Below the pieces are notes generated by a model. The model did not search any database. It was not told the origin of the DNA and was given only the letters and a program-made list of their open reading frames with translations. Below, piece after piece: positions 44,696 to 53,908 of a DNA stretch of 64,000 bases. The stretch is from assembly GCF_000152985.1 (NCBI RefSeq), contig NZ_CH672395.1, positions 2,941,195-3,005,194 on the forward strand, read 5' to 3'. How positions within the stretch are numbered: the first letter of the stretch is position 1; every line of letters starts with the position of its first letter. Position numbers and translations under genes: made by a program. The DNA is from Leeuwenhoekiella blandensis MED217. Lineage in GTDB: Bacteria > Bacteroidota > Bacteroidia > Flavobacteriales > Flavobacteriaceae.

Positions 44696-45955
44696 TTATT
44701 TGGCGTATTCTTGGTTGAGTTGCTCTAGCTTTTCATTATTAGCTGATATAAAAACAACTAGCTGCTTAACTGTGTTTTCAATGATTTGTTCTCTAAAATT
44801 ATGATCTGTATATAATTGTGTCAAAAGCCCCTTATCATCCAAATCTAAATACATGTTTTCTTCAGCTTCAACATTTAAATTTTCAGGTAGCAATACCAAT
44901 TCACAAATGGGGTACAATAGTGTACAATTAATATCCTTACTATACTTAGGGTTTAATGCAGTTGCTCGTTCCTGATTTTCTGCTCTATTTACTATTCCGT
45001 AGTATACTGGTCCATCTTCTGCATAAAAGGATTCCATCCCAAAGTAAAAAGGAACACTATTCTTATTTCCTAGATAAATGGCTATTTCTTTACCCTTTTC
45101 CTCTACGTGTAAATTATTAAGCTGAGATTGTGTTAAAGCTTCAACTAAGGACTCTTTTACTGCTTTTTTAAAACTTATTTGAATTTCTTTAACCGCTTCA
45201 TTGTATGCACTATTAACAGCTTCGGCTGCAACAAGGTTTTCTTTAATAGTATTCTTTAATTCGATCATATATCTAGGTTCTAATCGGTTGGTTATTTTCT
45301 TTACAAGATTGAGGTATTGTTTTATACCTTGTGCAACGTAAGGGTTATTATCACAGTGTTCTAAGATATCTGTTAGCCATTTAAGTATGTCTTTGCTATA
45401 GCTCAAAAGATGATAATCTTTACCCGCTATTAAGTCTCCTTGACTACTTGATGATGCAGGTGTCCCCTCTTTTGTGAGATAGAACACAACATCCTTTTTA
45501 TTTCTTACCGCGTTTACATAACGTAAGATCTGTTTATCCTGATCGCTTGAATCCACTTTATTCTCAATAAAAATGCGTCGATGAGGTGTGTCAATCACAA
45601 GATCTACTCGACCTCCCGTCTCCTGCTCATCATCTCGAAGTCCTAAGTTGAGTTCTTTATGAATACGCACATTACTTAAAAGTTTGGGTAGTTCGGCCTC
45701 AACTTCTATTTCATCAAAACCTACTTTAGCTAGAAGTATTTTTAAAAATGCTTTTAAAAATACTTCTCCTTGATGGTGACTTCCTTTGGGATTGAGAAGC
45801 TCTGCCAACATTGCCGAGTGGGTGTTGTTTTCATAACGTTCAATCTTAGTGATGCTAAAAATATTAAAGTCTTCTCCAGAGTCTTTTTTTGCCTCCCGAT
45901 CTCTTTGTACTAAGTCTTGAGTTTTAGCTAATAGGGACTCTACTTCTTTAGTCAT
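44696..45955 (-). CDS. PD-(D/E)XK nuclease superfamily protein 2
   Basis: A 419-residue protein. The N-terminal FNIFSITKIERYENNTHSAM, LLNPKGSHHQG and core GGRVDLVIDTPHRRIFIENK (Asp ... Glu-Asn-Lys near 113-130), then QILRYVNAV, follow the PDDEXK_4-type pattern. The core resembles that of the next protein, so the two may be diverged duplicates that work as a pair. The role is unknown; such proteins occur in defence islands, where they are suspected of phage-DNA cleavage. Confidence 0.82.
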   Translation of the reverse strand: MTKEVESLLAKTQDLVQRDREAKKDSGEDFNIFSITKIERYENNTHSAMLAELLNPKGSHHQGEVFLKAFLKILLAKVGFDEIEVEAELPKLLSNVRIHKELNLGLRDDEQETGGRVDLVIDTPHRRIFIENKVDSSDQDKQILRYVNAVRNKKDVVFYLTKEGTPASSSSQGDLIAGKDYHLLSYSKDILKWLTDILEHCDNNPYVAQGIKQYLNLVKKITNRLEPRYMIELKNTIKENLVAAEAVNSAYNEAVKEIQISFKKAVKESLVEALTQSQLNNLHVEEKGKEIAIYLGNKNSVPFYFGMESFYAEDGPVYYGIVNRAENQERATALNPKYSKDINCTLLYPICELVLLPENLNVEAEENMYLDLDDKGLLTQLYTDHNFREQIIENTVKQLVVFISANNEKLEQLNQEYAK

Positions 45956-45997
45956 TGTGTTTGTTGGTTATATGAATTATTACAATTAAATAGCTAA

Positions 45998-46612
45998 TTA
46001 CAAACTCTTAACAGTGTCTATATAATCTGAGATATCCTTTGTGAGACTCTTATTAAAGCTAGAACTAGATGGATGCGGATTAACCATAAACGGTATATTA
46101 CGATCAAGCTTTAGATAGTATATTTTTCTATGTTCACCTTCAATTTCAAAATAGTACTCCTTTGGATAATTATTCCATAATCGGTGTCCCCAAAAGAATA
46201 CAATGTCTGGTTGTAACTCCTTTACAACTTGTTTAAAAGCATCTATACTTTTTGAGAAATCTTCACCAGATGGAGATTGTCTGGCTGCGTGCATTGGGCT
46301 TTGTACATAATTGTAAAAACTTATACTGTTCCAAAATTCAAGAACCTCCGGAGAAGACAAGGTTTTATTAGCATATACATTAGCAAAACGTGTGAAAGTA
46401 TTCATCCATCTGTGATAACCTTTACCTGTATTTTTATAATGTAAATAATCATCAAGTACGTTTTGAGTAATTAGCTCAATACGTTGTTTGTTAGCTACAT
46501 AATCTGCGTAATCAGTCTCGTTGAGATAATGACTTTCTCCCAATACGAGCACTTTAAATTCTTGACTGTAGTAATTCTCACCTACATAGGGCTTAAATCT
46601 GATGGTATGCAT
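45998..46612 (-). CDS. Uracil-DNA-glycosylase-superfamily-like hypothetical protein
   Basis: A 204-residue protein. FKVLVLGESHYLNE near residue 19 and NPHPSSSSF near 180 are arranged like the two active-site blocks of the UDG superfamily (a first strand ending in G-E-x-x, and H-P-S near the C-terminus), and DIVFFWGHRLWN fits the middle strand. Enzymes with this fold excise bases, but many such relatives have no known activity. It lies between the PD-(D/E)XK pair and the DUF2779 gene on the same strand. Confidence 0.55.
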   Translation of the reverse strand: MHTIRFKPYVGENYYSQEFKVLVLGESHYLNETDYADYVANKQRIELITQNVLDDYLHYKNTGKGYHRWMNTFTRFANVYANKTLSSPEVLEFWNSISFYNYVQSPMHAARQSPSGEDFSKSIDAFKQVVKELQPDIVFFWGHRLWNNYPKEYYFEIEGEHRKIYYLKLDRNIPFMVNPHPSSSSFNKSLTKDISDYIDTVKSL

Positions 46613-46635
46613 TTTGGTTTGTTTTATATGTGTTC

Positions 46636-48603
46636 TTATCTATTTAACGGTTTAATCACTTCTCTAAAATATTCCAGGATCATCACCATCGCGAGGGTGT
46701 CGAGTTCGCAATAGCGCAGAAGTCCGTTTTCAATTTCCCGGCGTTCTTCGGGAGTTACGGCTTCAAACTGTAGCTTTCCGTAGGCGGTAAGGGCTGCACC
46801 CCCATCGCTGATGCCCTCGATGTTGGTGACTGCGGCATCCAGCTGTTCGGCATCCCAATGGTCAAACAAGGGCGGCAGGTTTTTATACGGACTCACCACC
46901 GTACCGGCTTCGTCCTCCTGTATAAAGCGGTGCTGGGGTGCAAAGTTGAGACTGCTTACATTAATGCGTTCCAGCGGCTGACTATATTTAACCCTTAGGT
47001 AGGCGCTGCTGTTGAGTACCGCCGGCAATACCGCTTTGATACTGTTAGACCCGCCCAGTTGCAGGTCGTAGTAATAGTCGGTCACCAGTTTGTACAGGTC
47101 GATCATATCGCGTGCGCCCGTCCAGTTGTCTACCGCTGTACGTGTACTGTGACTGATCTCTTGTATAAACTGCATCAAAGCTTCCCGATCGGGCTCGTCT
47201 GAGGTTTTGAGTTGGTTATAGATCACATTGAGAATGGTATTCTCGTGGTTGTGGTATCTAAAGATGCTTCCGGTATTGGTTTCCAGCGCTGTTTTAAGCG
47301 CCCGTACAAACTCAAAGTTGGGAAACGCGCCAATGCGGGTATTGATGTATTCGGTATGGTGGGTGACGCTGCCATCCTCATCTATGATATGATGACTGAA
47401 CTGAAACACCAGTTGCTCATAGGGGTGCATCCCCTTTACAAAGGGAATCGCCACGGCGGTGGTCTCAAAATCGATGCAATTGAGCGGCCAGCTAAACTGT
47501 GCAAAAGCATCACGCAGACCCTCCCGTTCAAAATACGGCTCAGGATCCTGAGCGAGGGTCTTTTCTACCTGTAGGGCTTTGCGCTCGGTGCTGCTGATCT
47601 TTCCGGCTTCGGGTTTGACCTTAAGGTCGGCATCGGTAAGCTGGTGCATAAAAAAAGTACCGGCCTCCATCAATTTTTTAGATGCTCTAAAATTCCACAC
47701 GTCATACACCTTAGGTTTATTGATCTCCCCTACCCGAAGCTGCAACTGCTCCTGCCAACACTCGTGAAAACCGCTGCGGTGGGTCGCGGTAGGCTTTTCG
47801 GTATAAAACTCACAGCCCTTGCAGTGTTTACCTATAGGCGTGTGCAGTTTGATATCTTCGGCATAATGCTTTTTAAAAAAGGCTAGCGTTTCCGCAAAAG
47901 TCATCCCTTCAAAGCTTGGGTTTGTGGTAAAGATCTGCTGAAGCTCTTCCGCCACAGGGATCTTGGCCAAAATAGACGCACCTAAGTCGGTTATCTGGAG
48001 TCCGGGAGTTACTTGTACGCCCGTACGCAGATCGGTGTCGCTAACCAGCTGAAAATGCTGATGCAAGCCATCTACGGTAGCCACGGCGTCTTTATCGGCC
48101 AGGTAGAGATAGGGTGTGATCTGAAAATCGGGATGCGCCTGTGCGATCACATACTGCTGAAAGGCGACATCGTATAAATAAGCAGACCAGCCACCGGTCA
48201 CCGAAAACCCGTTATGCCCCCTACTGCTAACGGATTTTGCCTTGACTTCGATAAGCTGGATCTGCTTTCCTTTTTTTACTAAAATATCGGTACGAATGAA
48301 GTAGCCGTCGTGTAAAAACGCGGCTTCAAAAATAACCACCTCCTCTTGCTGCAAGAGCTTGTGGGTGCGTGCGGCTAATGCTTCGTAATTATAATCTTCG
48401 CCTAAAATAGCAATGCCCTGTGGAAAGTGTAGCCGTGCTAATTCTTCAACCTGAAAACCGCCTTGTGCTAAGGCTTCGAGAAAGGTATCGCCCACCTGCT
48501 GATTTTCATACTCCGGCTTGCGGGTATAGTACAGTTTGGTTGGGCAATCCAAGGCTAGTTTAAAGCGGGACTTGGTTAGGAGTCGGTTATGAGTTTGGGG
48601 CAT
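46636..48603 (-). CDS. DUF2779 protein: Cas4-like nuclease part plus DnaQ-like part
   Basis: A 655-residue protein. The N-terminal half resembles a RecB/Cas4-type nuclease: LLTKSRFKLALDCPTKLYYT, FIRTDILVKKGKQIQLIEVK (Asp ... Glu-Val-Lys), and cysteines that could bind an iron-sulfur cluster (CPTKLYY, KHCKGCEFY, HECW). The C-terminal half is DUF2779, starting LNCIDFETTAVAIPFVKG (Asp-Phe-Glu, DnaQ-like), with RYHNHENTIL and ending YCELDTLAMVMILEYF. One protein may thus combine two nuclease-type domains. DUF2779 function is not known to me. Confidence 0.82.
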   Translation of the reverse strand: MPQTHNRLLTKSRFKLALDCPTKLYYTRKPEYENQQVGDTFLEALAQGGFQVEELARLHFPQGIAILGEDYNYEALAARTHKLLQQEEVVIFEAAFLHDGYFIRTDILVKKGKQIQLIEVKAKSVSSRGHNGFSVTGGWSAYLYDVAFQQYVIAQAHPDFQITPYLYLADKDAVATVDGLHQHFQLVSDTDLRTGVQVTPGLQITDLGASILAKIPVAEELQQIFTTNPSFEGMTFAETLAFFKKHYAEDIKLHTPIGKHCKGCEFYTEKPTATHRSGFHECWQEQLQLRVGEINKPKVYDVWNFRASKKLMEAGTFFMHQLTDADLKVKPEAGKISSTERKALQVEKTLAQDPEPYFEREGLRDAFAQFSWPLNCIDFETTAVAIPFVKGMHPYEQLVFQFSHHIIDEDGSVTHHTEYINTRIGAFPNFEFVRALKTALETNTGSIFRYHNHENTILNVIYNQLKTSDEPDREALMQFIQEISHSTRTAVDNWTGARDMIDLYKLVTDYYYDLQLGGSNSIKAVLPAVLNSSAYLRVKYSQPLERINVSSLNFAPQHRFIQEDEAGTVVSPYKNLPPLFDHWDAEQLDAAVTNIEGISDGGAALTAYGKLQFEAVTPEERREIENGLLRYCELDTLAMVMILEYFREVIKPLNR

Positions 48604-48663
48604 AGTTGATTATTGCTATAAATATAATTGTTCTTTTTTTAATGACTTTACGGAATTCTGCAT

Positions 48664-50034
48664 TTAGAGCAGATTTATGGATAAATTGTTTATTTCGCAC
48701 CAAGCTTTTAACAGTTGCTTTTCGACCTCAGTAGCATTACGATTCATTTTTCCTTTAAACTGAACGACCGTTTTATCGATGACTTGAATGGTACAACAGG
48801 GAGTAAAGTGCCCCTTGCGCTGCACGCGTAATCCAAAAATGCGGGAATAGTCCTGAAGACAGCGGTTTACGTAACCGTAAACACAATGCTTCAACACTTT
48901 AGATTCGTTATATAAGGTATGGCTATCGGTGATCTCTTCGATCTTATAAAGCCTGTCATCCAGCGTGGCTGTATAGGGTTTAAACGTTCGGGGCTCCCAG
49001 GTAACCACAGGCTTATCGAGGTCTACCTCTTCAAAACCGTAGCGATGCCAATGATTCATTTCCCGATTGAAGGACGCCAGCGTTTTATCTTTTAACGAAT
49101 AGGTGCCGGTAGTATCTATAGCTGTATAGCGCTTATATCCTATATAATCCAGAAATACCGTTGCCCCCTGAAAGTCCTCTTTTTTAAAATGGGTGATGTA
49201 GAAGCGTACCACCTCTTGCCAAAAGGCGATGTCTTTTTCAAAGAGATCGATATCATATTCCCACTTATGCGATAGGGTAAGTAATTCTAGTAATGCATCT
49301 AAATGCTGCGGTACATTTTTGTACAGGCGTACAATACTGCGGTAATGCTTTAAGGTATTGATTTGCTCAATACCTTCTGTTTCCAGATACGGAATACCTC
49401 CATAGAGAAATAAGTGGGCTTCCTGTTTAGACAAGCCTAAAAACGGCAAGGTTTTTCTTAGGCTACGTTCTTCAAAAAGTACCGAAAAGATTCTTCGCTC
49501 TAGTGCAGGCAGCTTGGTTTTAGACGTATTGATATAGCCCGGCATCGCCAAACTACGACCAAATAAGAGTTCGTGTAAAGCAATACAAGCTTGAAGATCG
49601 CGTACCGAAGTCCACTTCTGGGCAAACAGTCGTGCGCAGGGTGACAAGCGGTTAGGATGGTTGCCGTAATAACACGCCAGCTGAATCATCGCTTGTGCAA
49701 TGAGTTCGCCCCGTAGCCATAGGTTGGTGGCCAGCACCTCTTTCATAAAACACAAACTGCGACTGAGGGCCTCAAAAGATTGGCGCGTGATCAGGTAATC
49801 ATCTGCCATCAAATAATTAAGAGCCGACTTATACAGCAGATACCGATATTCTTTAGCATCAAAATACGAATCAAAAAAGCTGCTCCAGATCTCGTATAAG
49901 GTAGCCTTGCTTAGGCACGGGTGATCTACTTCTAACCCAAAGTCTTGCAACTTCTCGTGTAACAGGTGCAAGGATGCTGTTACTTTAGGAGGAAAGCTAT
50001 GCTGTGCTAAATAGGCTTGAAGATCCATAGACAT
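48664..50034 (-). CDS. PcfJ-like protein
   Basis: About 456 residues from the ATG at 50034; an ATG at 50028 and a TTG at 50049 are alternatives. The C-terminal 110 residues have the PcfJ pattern: SHTLYNESKVLKHCVYGYVN, RIFGLRVQRKG, CCTIQVIDKTVVQFKGKMNR, WCEINNLS. The rest is helical and unassigned. PcfJ-like proteins were first named from a conjugative plasmid and are common in mobile and accessory DNA; the biochemical role is not known. It lies between the WYL regulator and the DUF2779 gene on the same strand. Confidence 0.82.
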   Translation of the reverse strand: MSMDLQAYLAQHSFPPKVTASLHLLHEKLQDFGLEVDHPCLSKATLYEIWSSFFDSYFDAKEYRYLLYKSALNYLMADDYLITRQSFEALSRSLCFMKEVLATNLWLRGELIAQAMIQLACYYGNHPNRLSPCARLFAQKWTSVRDLQACIALHELLFGRSLAMPGYINTSKTKLPALERRIFSVLFEERSLRKTLPFLGLSKQEAHLFLYGGIPYLETEGIEQINTLKHYRSIVRLYKNVPQHLDALLELLTLSHKWEYDIDLFEKDIAFWQEVVRFYITHFKKEDFQGATVFLDYIGYKRYTAIDTTGTYSLKDKTLASFNREMNHWHRYGFEEVDLDKPVVTWEPRTFKPYTATLDDRLYKIEEITDSHTLYNESKVLKHCVYGYVNRCLQDYSRIFGLRVQRKGHFTPCCTIQVIDKTVVQFKGKMNRNATEVEKQLLKAWCEINNLSINLL

Positions 50035-50090
50035 TGTTTGTGATTTCAAAGGTCTATGGAAGCTTCGCCAAAATACGACGGTGGTAAAAC

Positions 50091-51047
50091 TTATTTATAA
50101 TTTGCTAAGGCTTCTTGCAACATGTGCTGAATCTCTTCTCGTAGTTCCTGAGGCTCTTCAACGATCACAAAGCTGTGCATTTTAAGGAGTTGAATTTTAA
50201 ACTCGTAGTTAGGAATCAGCACATAGGTTACAGTGCCGTATTCCGCCTTCTTTTCATACTGAATGTCCTGAGAGCGGTGTAAAGGCAGGCTTTGTAAGTA
50301 CTTAAGGTGTTTATGAAATACCTGCAGCCGGATCTTTTGAGGCCGAGCAGCCCCCTCATTAAAGTTGAGACCAACGATCTTAGCAAATTGGCCGAGTTGG
50401 TCTTCATAGTCCGTACGCTTCACTTGGGTGTGTCCGCTGATTTGAAGCTGTTGTATGCGGTCGATCCCAAAAGTACGGATCTCCGTCGCCCCCTCCGGCA
50501 CGCCCACCACATACCAGCGGTTGAGGTATTCGCGGATTTGCAACGGAGTCATGGTATACTCTTTTTGGGTTTGATTCCAATAATTGATATGCACAAAGCT
50601 CAGTTGATGCTGTTGCTGAATCGCGGCCACGATGGTCTTGACCTGCTCGATCCCCTGAAAGATCGACGAATCGTCCAGATGTACGATATCGGCCAATTTA
50701 CTGAAATCGGTAGTTCCTTCTTGAAGCAAGTGGCCTACATTAGCGAACTCGATAAGTTTTAAGAATTCGTAAACCGCTTCCTGATCGCGTTGTTCTACGT
50801 GGTATCCGTTGGTTACACTCTCGTAGATAATATCAATAGAAAATTCCTCCCGGATGGTCTTCAGGTCGCGCTCCAGCGTTCGCGAAGAGACTTCGCCTCC
50901 GGTGAATTCGGCTACAGCATCTAGCAATTGGTCTTTTGAAATACCGGATTTATGCTTTACATAGCTGATGATCTTTGCCAGTCGGGCTGCTTTTTTATAG
51001 GTACTCATAGTTTGGAAGGTTTCTTCAAAGATAGGATAGTCCGTCAT
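50091..51047 (-). CDS. WYL-domain transcriptional regulator
   Basis: A 318-residue protein; an internal ATG at 51008 would give a start at MSTYKKAARL, which fits the family better but cannot be proved. The N-terminal winged HTH is in KHKSGISKDQLLDAVAEF, TGGEVSSRTLERDLKTIREE. The WYL domain (HINYWNQTQKEYTMTPLQIR, EYLNRWYVVGVPEGATEIRT, FGIDRIQQLQ) and a WCX-like C-terminus follow. WYL proteins often sense nucleic-acid fragments or nucleotides and control defence genes. It is divergent from a small UVR-like gene across 45 bp and may control the PcfJ/DUF2779 genes downstream. Confidence 0.9.
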   Translation of the reverse strand: MTDYPIFEETFQTMSTYKKAARLAKIISYVKHKSGISKDQLLDAVAEFTGGEVSSRTLERDLKTIREEFSIDIIYESVTNGYHVEQRDQEAVYEFLKLIEFANVGHLLQEGTTDFSKLADIVHLDDSSIFQGIEQVKTIVAAIQQQHQLSFVHINYWNQTQKEYTMTPLQIREYLNRWYVVGVPEGATEIRTFGIDRIQQLQISGHTQVKRTDYEDQLGQFAKIVGLNFNEGAARPQKIRLQVFHKHLKYLQSLPLHRSQDIQYEKKAEYGTVTYVLIPNYEFKIQLLKMHSFVIVEEPQELREEIQHMLQEALANYK

Positions 51048-51092
51048 AATTTGACGTACTTAATCCTTATTTTTAAATTTAAAATAAAACGT

Positions 51093-51278
51093 ATGTCTCC
51101 CACCCGAAACCAAAAGTACACCCAACTCGCACAACAGCTACACGACAGCTTAAGCTTAATCAACAGCCTGAAAACCCAAGCGGTAACAAAGCATCAATAC
51201 GCGCTCGCCGCGCAAGACCGGGAGGTAGAAGCGCTTTTGGAAGAGGCGGTGCGTAGACTTATTGAAATACGAAAGTAG
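51093..51278 (+). CDS. Small UVR/coiled-coil-like protein ending in a repeat
   Basis: A 61-residue protein starting MSPTRNQKYTQLAQQLHDSL. The second half, KHQYALAAQDREVEALLEEA, looks like the UvrB/UvrC (UVR) helical hairpin 'YxxAAxxRDxExxLxE', so it may be a helical adaptor. The last residues IEIRK and the stop codon lie in a sequence (TTGAAATACGAAAGTAG) that is also part of the dispersed AAATACGAAA-type repeat, for example at 25966. The true original end may therefore have been replaced. It is divergent from the WYL gene. Confidence 0.6.
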   Translation: MSPTRNQKYTQLAQQLHDSLSLINSLKTQAVTKHQYALAAQDREVEALLEEAVRRLIEIRK

Positions 51279-51335
51279 AGATACAAAATACAAAGTTTAG
51301 TCAGCAGTCTCAGGTTTGCTGTTTGTGGTTTACTG

Positions 51336-51370
51336 TTTCTGGTTTCTGGTTTCTGGTTTCTGGTTTCTGG
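51336..51370. repeat. TTTCTGG tandem repeat, five copies
   Basis: Five perfect head-to-tail copies of a 7-mer within the AAATACAAAA-type repeat region. Confidence 0.8.
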
Positions 51371-51524
51371 TTTATTATTCTGCATTAAAGTACAACGTCA
51401 GAAGTACGAAATACAAAGTTCAGTCAGCAGTCTCAATTTGCAGTTTGCGGTTTATTGTTTATGGTTTATGATTCCGCATTAAAGTACAAGGTCAGAAATA
51501 CGAAATACGATCTGTTAACGCATA

Positions 51525-51652
51525 GTCATTTCGACCATCGGGAGAAATCGCATCTGATGTGCGTGTTTCATCAAATACCCTCATCCCCGGCCCTTCTCCC
51601 GCGAGAGAAGGGAGCTAGCAACCTGTGTGATCTCTCCTAACGTCGAGATGAC
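51525..51652. repeat. GTCATTTCGAC-ended inverted-repeat element, copy 1
   Basis: Ends are GTCATTTCGAC and GTCGAGATGAC (10 of 11 pairs complementary), with an inner hairpin around CCCTTCTC...GAGAAGGG. It is 128 bp long, and similar copies lie at 56496, 57040 and (partial) 29830. Confidence 0.7.
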
Positions 51653-52117
51653 TTAACATACCCATACCCGAAGGGTTTCTTATTCCTTTTCTTTTCTGCA
51701 TCCGACGACCGCAGAGAGCCAAATGCACCTGTTGTACTATGTACTGGTGTTAGTCGTATTAGTAATGGTAAAAAAAAATGAACAAACACGATTTAAAGCA
51801 AAACTTATCAAACCAATGCTAGGTAAGTAATCCTAGTTTCCCGAGCGGCCTGTCCCAATGAAGATTGGGAATTTTATCGCGTGTTGCGTTCACCCAAATA
51901 CCATTTTAAACCAAACAAGTAACTCCCTTCCTTCGAAGGAAGGGTTGGGGAAGGATGACATAGCAAAGACTAAAACATCCCTCTAAATCTCCCTTCAAAG
52001 GGAGACTTCTAAGACAAGTACTTTGTTTATTTATAAATTCTGGTTATCGCTTGGTCCAAATACGCTTACTACTCTCTTTCCAACCCTACGGAACATCACT
52101 CCACGTGTGCTACTATC

Positions 52118-52258
52118 AGCTCCCCTCCTCGCCGAGGAGGGGTGGCAGCGAGGCGCACGCAGTGCGCAGCAGCTGACGGGGTGGTGTTGCCCCAAATGTA
52201 CTAGAACCACCCCTGCCCTGCTGCGCGGGCTTTCCCCTCCTTCAAAAGGAGGGGAGCT
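52118..52258. repeat. 141-bp inverted-repeat element (MITE-like), copy 2
   Basis: The same length, orientation and terminal repeats as the copy at 26173-26313; only scattered bases differ, such as CGCCGAGG for CGTGGAGG. The two copies lie on opposite sides of the defence island. Confidence 0.75.
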
Positions 52259-52309
52259 TTTGTTTTATTCTTTTATTTACAATCACTTTTCAATACGCTT
52301 CCAAAGGCA

Positions 52310-53677
52310 TCACCCCAACTCTTTAAACTCTAAGTGATAGGTAAAGAGGGAGATCGTGTCATCTGCTTTGACCTTTGCCAGTAAGGCTTCTTCAGGTTGG
52401 TGTATACACAGGATGCCTTTTACAATTTTGCCGGTCAACGCCGCTAATCCCTGAGTGTATTTCTTGATCTGCTCATAGACCGCTATCCCTGTGCTATTGG
52501 GTTTAAGCACGACCGCATAAAGTAGCGCTGCTGTCTGATCTATGAGTACTAAATCTATTAAGCCGGTTACGCCGGGCACTTTGTACTGTCTTCCGTAGCC
52601 GTACTCATCCTCATAAATAGCTAAAGGTTCTCCAAATACCGGTATCCCGGCCTCGATTTGCAAGGCGATTAGCGCTTCAAGCTTATCTGCTCTGGCAAAG
52701 CGTTTCCCCTTTAGGAATTTCTTTACCCCATAGGCCTTTTCTTTGTGAAGTATAGGCGCAAGAATAGCGTCTGCAAACAACTGTCGCTCCAATTGATCTG
52801 CGCTGTTTTGCAGTCGGCGTTGAATCAGGCTGGCTTCGGGGTTTAAACGAATGCTTTCTTCCAACAAGGCTTTGGCTTCTTTGTATTTACGAAGTTTGAT
52901 CAAAGCCGTGGTATAATTGTTTACAAAGACTTCAAAATCTGTAATCTCCTCGGCATCTGTGGTATTGTGTCTTGAAAGCGCTGTCATCTGCTCAAGTGAA
53001 AATTCCTGCAGGATGAGTTGCGCCATACGTTCGGCTTCCTTATAGTCCTCGAGTATGACATTAGCCCCCAAAGCATAGTGGCTGAGATCATACAACAGGT
53101 ACCCATAGGTTATGTGGGTTTGAAATTCTTCAAAGTCCTGTTGCAAGCTTAAAAGGGACTCAAACAAGGTCTGTAGGAGTCGTTTGGCAGGTTCATACTC
53201 TTTTAATTGGTAGTAGCACATGCCAGCAAAATACTCGCCCAATTCACTGTCGATCTTAGTGAAGTACGGCAGCGCCAGTTCCGGACTGCCTGCCATAAAG
53301 CGCTCCAAACCACATATAAAGTCATAAGCGGCCGGAGCATCGCCTCCTTTTATCTGTAGTTGCTGCTTTACATAGGCATAGTGTTCATCGGCAAGTAAGC
53401 CTAGAATACTTTGATGATCTATAAAATAAAAAAGCGCATTAAAGTCAATTTCATTGATAAGCTCTGCGACATACAGGTCGTAAAAGCTGTTGGGCATGGT
53501 TTCCAATACGTCCTTAAAGCGCGCGCGGTCATGCGCAATCAGAAGTGCCTGAACCTCCTGCATTGCTTTATAGGCCCTGGCCGAGGCTTCCTCGGTACGT
53601 AGGAGTGCTGCTTGTAAAGCAAGTGTGTAAAAATGTTCTAGTGCGGCTGCGTCGTCGTAGGTATTAGGATCGTTCAT
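52310..53677 (-). CDS. TPR-like protein with a degenerate PD-(D/E)XK-type C-terminus
   Basis: A 455-residue soluble protein. The first 330 residues are helical with TPR-like units (ALPYFTKIDSELGEYFAGMC, TTALIKLRKYKEAKALLEES). The end, GVTGLIDLVLIDQTAALLYA then VVLKPNSTGIAVYEQIKKYT, follows the pattern of DUF91/NucS-type nucleases ('IDLLxID ... VIELKR ... QIxxY'), but the catalytic Glu of E-L-K is replaced by Val (VVLK). It is probably a non-cutting DNA-binding or scaffold protein, and I do not recognise a named family. No signal peptide is present. Confidence 0.55.
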   Translation of the reverse strand: MNDPNTYDDAAALEHFYTLALQAALLRTEEASARAYKAMQEVQALLIAHDRARFKDVLETMPNSFYDLYVAELINEIDFNALFYFIDHQSILGLLADEHYAYVKQQLQIKGGDAPAAYDFICGLERFMAGSPELALPYFTKIDSELGEYFAGMCYYQLKEYEPAKRLLQTLFESLLSLQQDFEEFQTHITYGYLLYDLSHYALGANVILEDYKEAERMAQLILQEFSLEQMTALSRHNTTDAEEITDFEVFVNNYTTALIKLRKYKEAKALLEESIRLNPEASLIQRRLQNSADQLERQLFADAILAPILHKEKAYGVKKFLKGKRFARADKLEALIALQIEAGIPVFGEPLAIYEDEYGYGRQYKVPGVTGLIDLVLIDQTAALLYAVVLKPNSTGIAVYEQIKKYTQGLAALTGKIVKGILCIHQPEEALLAKVKADDTISLFTYHLEFKELG

Positions 53678-53908
53678 AAGGCTTAGGATATTAGGTTTCT
53701 AAAATACACCGGGATCATCACTACCTCAAGGATTCAAGCCTCCTCCACTACACACATAAGACCCTCATAACCAAATGTATAAATAAATAAAAATAGTTTT
53801 TATGCAGATTTCGGTATATCCTTCAAAAAGGGGAAAAATACCCGGTATTGGGGATTGTTAAGGAAATGTAAAAGGGGTTACTTTATAGAATGTAATCAAC
53901 TAACAATC

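Larger units (their letters stand above)
51279..52309. repeat. Repeat-rich intergenic region 3
   Basis: About 1 kb without a supported gene: AAATACAAAA-type runs, a five-copy TTTCTGG tandem repeat (51336-51370), a full GTCATTTCGAC-type element (51525-51652), a family-1 beginning joined to a GCATCCGACGACCGCAG block (51661-51775), and the second 141-bp element (52118-52258). Confidence 0.7.
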
